A stretch of 7,262 nt of DNA from Betaproteobacteria bacterium (GTDB lineage: Bacteria; Pseudomonadota; Gammaproteobacteria; Burkholderiales; SG8-39), in contig SHXL01000138.1 in NCBI GenBank assembly GCA_009693345.1, positions 1-7,262 of the forward strand, written 5' to 3'. Below, piece after piece: positions 5,754 to 7,262 of this stretch (the stretch's first letter is position 1; each line of letters opens with the position of its first letter). The notes beneath the pieces are model-generated. The model worked only from the letters and a program-made list of their open reading frames with translations, did no database searches and was not told the origin of the DNA. The translations under genes and the position numbers were made by a program.

Positions 5754-6844
5754 CCCGGGAGATCTACGTCGGCCTGATGTCGGGCACCAGCCTCGACGGG
5801 GTCGATGCGGTGCTGGTGAATTTCGCCGACGGCAGGCCGAGGCTGGTTGCCCGCGCGAGCCATGCCTTCGACGCCGCGCTGCGGCGCGAACTTCTCGCGC
5901 TCAATTCCTCGGGGACGAATGAAATCGAGCGCGCCGCACTCGCCGGCAACCAACTGGCGGAAAAATATGCGGCCACGGTCACCGAGGTGCTCGCCAAGTC
6001 GAAAACTCCGGCTGCCGCGGTTCGCGCCATCGGCTGCCACGGCCAGACGGTGCGCCACCGCCCCGAGCGCGGCTATACCACGCAAATCGGCAACGCGGCC
6101 CTGCTGGCCGAACTCACCGGGATACGCGTGGTGGCCGACTTTCGCAGCCGGGATGTCGCGGCCGGGGGCCAGGGAGCGCCGCTGGCACCCGCCTTCCACG
6201 CCGCAATGTTTGCAGACGCGGCGGAAGATCGCGTCGTATTGAATCTCGGCGGCATCGCCAACCTGACCTTCCTGCCCCGTCACGGCGACGTGATCGGCTT
6301 CGACAGCGGTCCCGGGAACTGCCTGCTCGACTTGTGGGCTTCGCGTCACCTGGGCACGCCGCACGACGCCCACGGCAACTGGGCCGCCGCGGGACGCGCC
6401 ATTGCGCCGTCGCTCGAGCGCATGCTGCGGGATCCCTACTTCGCGGCCGCGCCGCCAAAGAGCACCGGCAGGGATGTCTTCAATGAACGCTGGCTGCAGA
6501 AGAAGCTGAAGGGAGACGAGGATCCGCAGGCGGTACAGGCCACGCTGCTGGAACTGACTGCACGCAGCGTCGCCAACGCCGTCACCCGGCACTGCGCCGC
6601 CGCGCGGCACCTCATCGTCTGCGGCGGTGGTACGAAGAACAACGCCCTCATGCGCCGGCTCGCCGAATTGGCCGCGCCTGCGGCGCTGGAGACGAGCGAG
6701 CGCTACGGCATCGATCCCCAGCTGGTGGAAGCGACGGCCTTCGCCTGGCTCGCGAAGCGGACCCTGGAGGGCGCGGCGGGAAACCTGCCTTCAGTCACCG
6801 GCGCGCGCGCCGCGCGCGTGCTGGGGGCGATCTACCCCGGCTAG
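5750..6844 (+). CDS. anmK: Anhydro-N-acetylmuramic acid kinase
   Basis: This cytoplasmic wall-recycling enzyme uses ATP to open the 1,6-anhydro ring of anhydroMurNAc and yields MurNAc-6-phosphate. The 364-residue protein is full length for the family. Visible motifs are GLMSGTSLDGVD (8-19, phosphate-binding), GCHGQTVRH (95-103), DFRSRDVAAGGQGAPLAP (130-147), LNLGGIANLT (164-173), GFDSGPGN (183-190, with D185 as the likely catalytic base) and the ATP-site CGGGTKN (291-297). VEATAFAWLA (326-335) supplies the conserved C-terminal Glu (E327). The start is GTG 5750, overlapping the M23 stop in GTGA; the residues TREIYVGLMSGTS directly after it are family-like, so no longer start is needed. Coupling to a wall endopeptidase gene makes one small wall-turnover operon. 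The stop codon lies in a CTAG shared with erpA. Confidence 0.97.
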   Translation: MTREIYVGLMSGTSLDGVDAVLVNFADGRPRLVARASHAFDAALRRELLALNSSGTNEIERAALAGNQLAEKYAATVTEVLAKSKTPAAAVRAIGCHGQTVRHRPERGYTTQIGNAALLAELTGIRVVADFRSRDVAAGGQGAPLAPAFHAAMFADAAEDRVVLNLGGIANLTFLPRHGDVIGFDSGPGNCLLDLWASRHLGTPHDAHGNWAAAGRAIAPSLERMLRDPYFAAAPPKSTGRDVFNERWLQKKLKGDEDPQAVQATLLELTARSVANAVTRHCAAARHLIVCGGGTKNNALMRRLAELAAPAALETSERYGIDPQLVEATAFAWLAKRTLEGAAGNLPSVTGARAARVLGAIYPG

Positions 6845-7206
6845 GCCGAGAACGAGGAGCCGCAGCCGCAGGTGGATGTCGCGTTCGGGTTCTTGATCAC
6901 GAACTGCGCGCCTTCCAGGCCTTCGGTGTAGTCGATCTCGGCGCCCGTGAGGTACTGGTAGCTCATCGGGTCGATGAGCAGCTTGACGCCGTCCTTTTCC
7001 ATCACCGAGTCGTCTTCGTTCTGCACTTCGTCGAAAGTGAAGCCGTACTGGAACCCGGAGCAGCCGCCGCCGGTGACGAACACGCGCAGCTTGAGCTCCG
7101 GGTTGCCCTCCTCCTCGATCAGCTGCTTCACCTTGCCCGCGGCGTTGTCCGAAAAGATAAGCGGCGCCGGCATTTCGGCGACTGCATTGTCAGTGACTGC
7201 ATTCAT
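6841..7206 (-). CDS. erpA: Iron-sulfur cluster insertion protein ErpA
   Basis: This small A-type carrier protein receives an Fe-S cluster and passes it to target apoproteins in the cytoplasm. The 121-residue length is typical. The three cluster-binding cysteines are present: GGGCSGFQYGF (C49) and the C-terminal STCGCGSSFS (C113, C115). The ISC/SUF A-type pattern LRVFVTGGGCSGFQY and the ending with two residues after SSF fit ErpA better than IscA, and in betaproteobacteria ErpA usually sits near anmK. The ATG at 7206 is preceded by GGGAG 6 bases upstream. The gene is convergent with anmK, and both stop codons fall in the same palindromic CTAG (6841-6844). No hairpin terminator separates them, so transcripts from both sides may overlap at their 3' ends. 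Confidence 0.95.
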   Translation of the reverse strand: MNAVTDNAVAEMPAPLIFSDNAAGKVKQLIEEEGNPELKLRVFVTGGGCSGFQYGFTFDEVQNEDDSVMEKDGVKLLIDPMSYQYLTGAEIDYTEGLEGAQFVIKNPNATSTCGCGSSFSA

Positions 7207-7238
7207 TGCGCGCTCCCGTAATTACGCTGTACGAACCG

Positions 7239-7262
7239 CTATTTGGCGATTTTCAGCTCGAC
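7239..7262 (-). CDS. C-terminal stub of an unidentified gene upstream of erpA
   Basis: The minus strand reads VELKIAK and then a TAG stop at 7241-7239, 32 bases before the erpA start. The close spacing and same direction suggest it belongs with erpA in one transcript. Seven residues are too few to name it. From recalled betaproteobacterial gene order a bactofilin-type gene is a candidate, but nothing in these residues proves that, and the frame could be chance. Confidence 0.4.
   Translation of the reverse strand, partial: VELKIAK

Noticed and set aside
6800..6820. Alternating GC tract with a 12-bp palindrome, possible Z-DNA or binding site
   Set aside because: It lies within the anmK reading frame and encodes an Ala/Arg run; such tracts arise readily from GC-rich codon use.
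1..7262. A previously undescribed defence, mobile or toxin-antitoxin system
   Set aside because: Every substantial frame is a recognised transport, translation, cell-wall or Fe-S gene; the gaps are short and explained.

Overview
The window looks like chromosomal DNA from a GC-rich proteobacterium, most likely a betaproteobacterium. I base this on protein style and on the gene order erpA / anmK / M23 peptidase / tyrS, which I recall as common in that class; this is recall, not a search. There are eight recognisable genes plus a seven-codon stub of a ninth. I see no tRNA, rRNA, CRISPR array, insertion sequence or phage gene.

Left part (1-2330, minus strand): a tripartite TRAP transporter, read from right to left as dctP (periplasmic binding protein), dctQ (small membrane subunit) and dctM (large membrane subunit, running off the left edge). 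A textbook intrinsic terminator lies between dctP and dctQM and probably lets the binding protein be made in excess. The dctM end is abnormal. Its first 89 bases in the window are an exact copy of 451-539, so the reading frame jumps from the conserved mid-protein IPPS motif straight back into its own N-terminus. This is either an assembly error or an in-frame tandem duplication.

Middle (2417-4386, minus strand): a metallo-beta-lactamase-fold hydrolase of the AHL-lactonase-like group, joined by a 4-base stop/start overlap to the upstream tyrosyl-tRNA synthetase gene tyrS. With the TRAP genes these form a same-strand run of five genes.

Right part: a 50-base divergent gap separates tyrS from a plus-strand pair, an M23 (MepM-like) peptidoglycan endopeptidase and anmK. 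The pair is linked by a GTGA overlap and serves cell-wall cleavage and recycling. A 15-base tandem repeat at the front of the peptidase gene carries repeated Shine-Dalgarno/GTG units and makes its start uncertain. anmK converges on erpA (Fe-S carrier, minus strand), and the two share one CTAG as both stop codons. The last bases are the C-terminus of another minus-strand gene.

Most of the window is ordinary housekeeping and transport. I did not find a convincing undescribed system. The points most worth checking are the dctM repeat, the repeated start modules, the inter-cistronic terminator, and the tyrS-hydrolase-TRAP arrangement.
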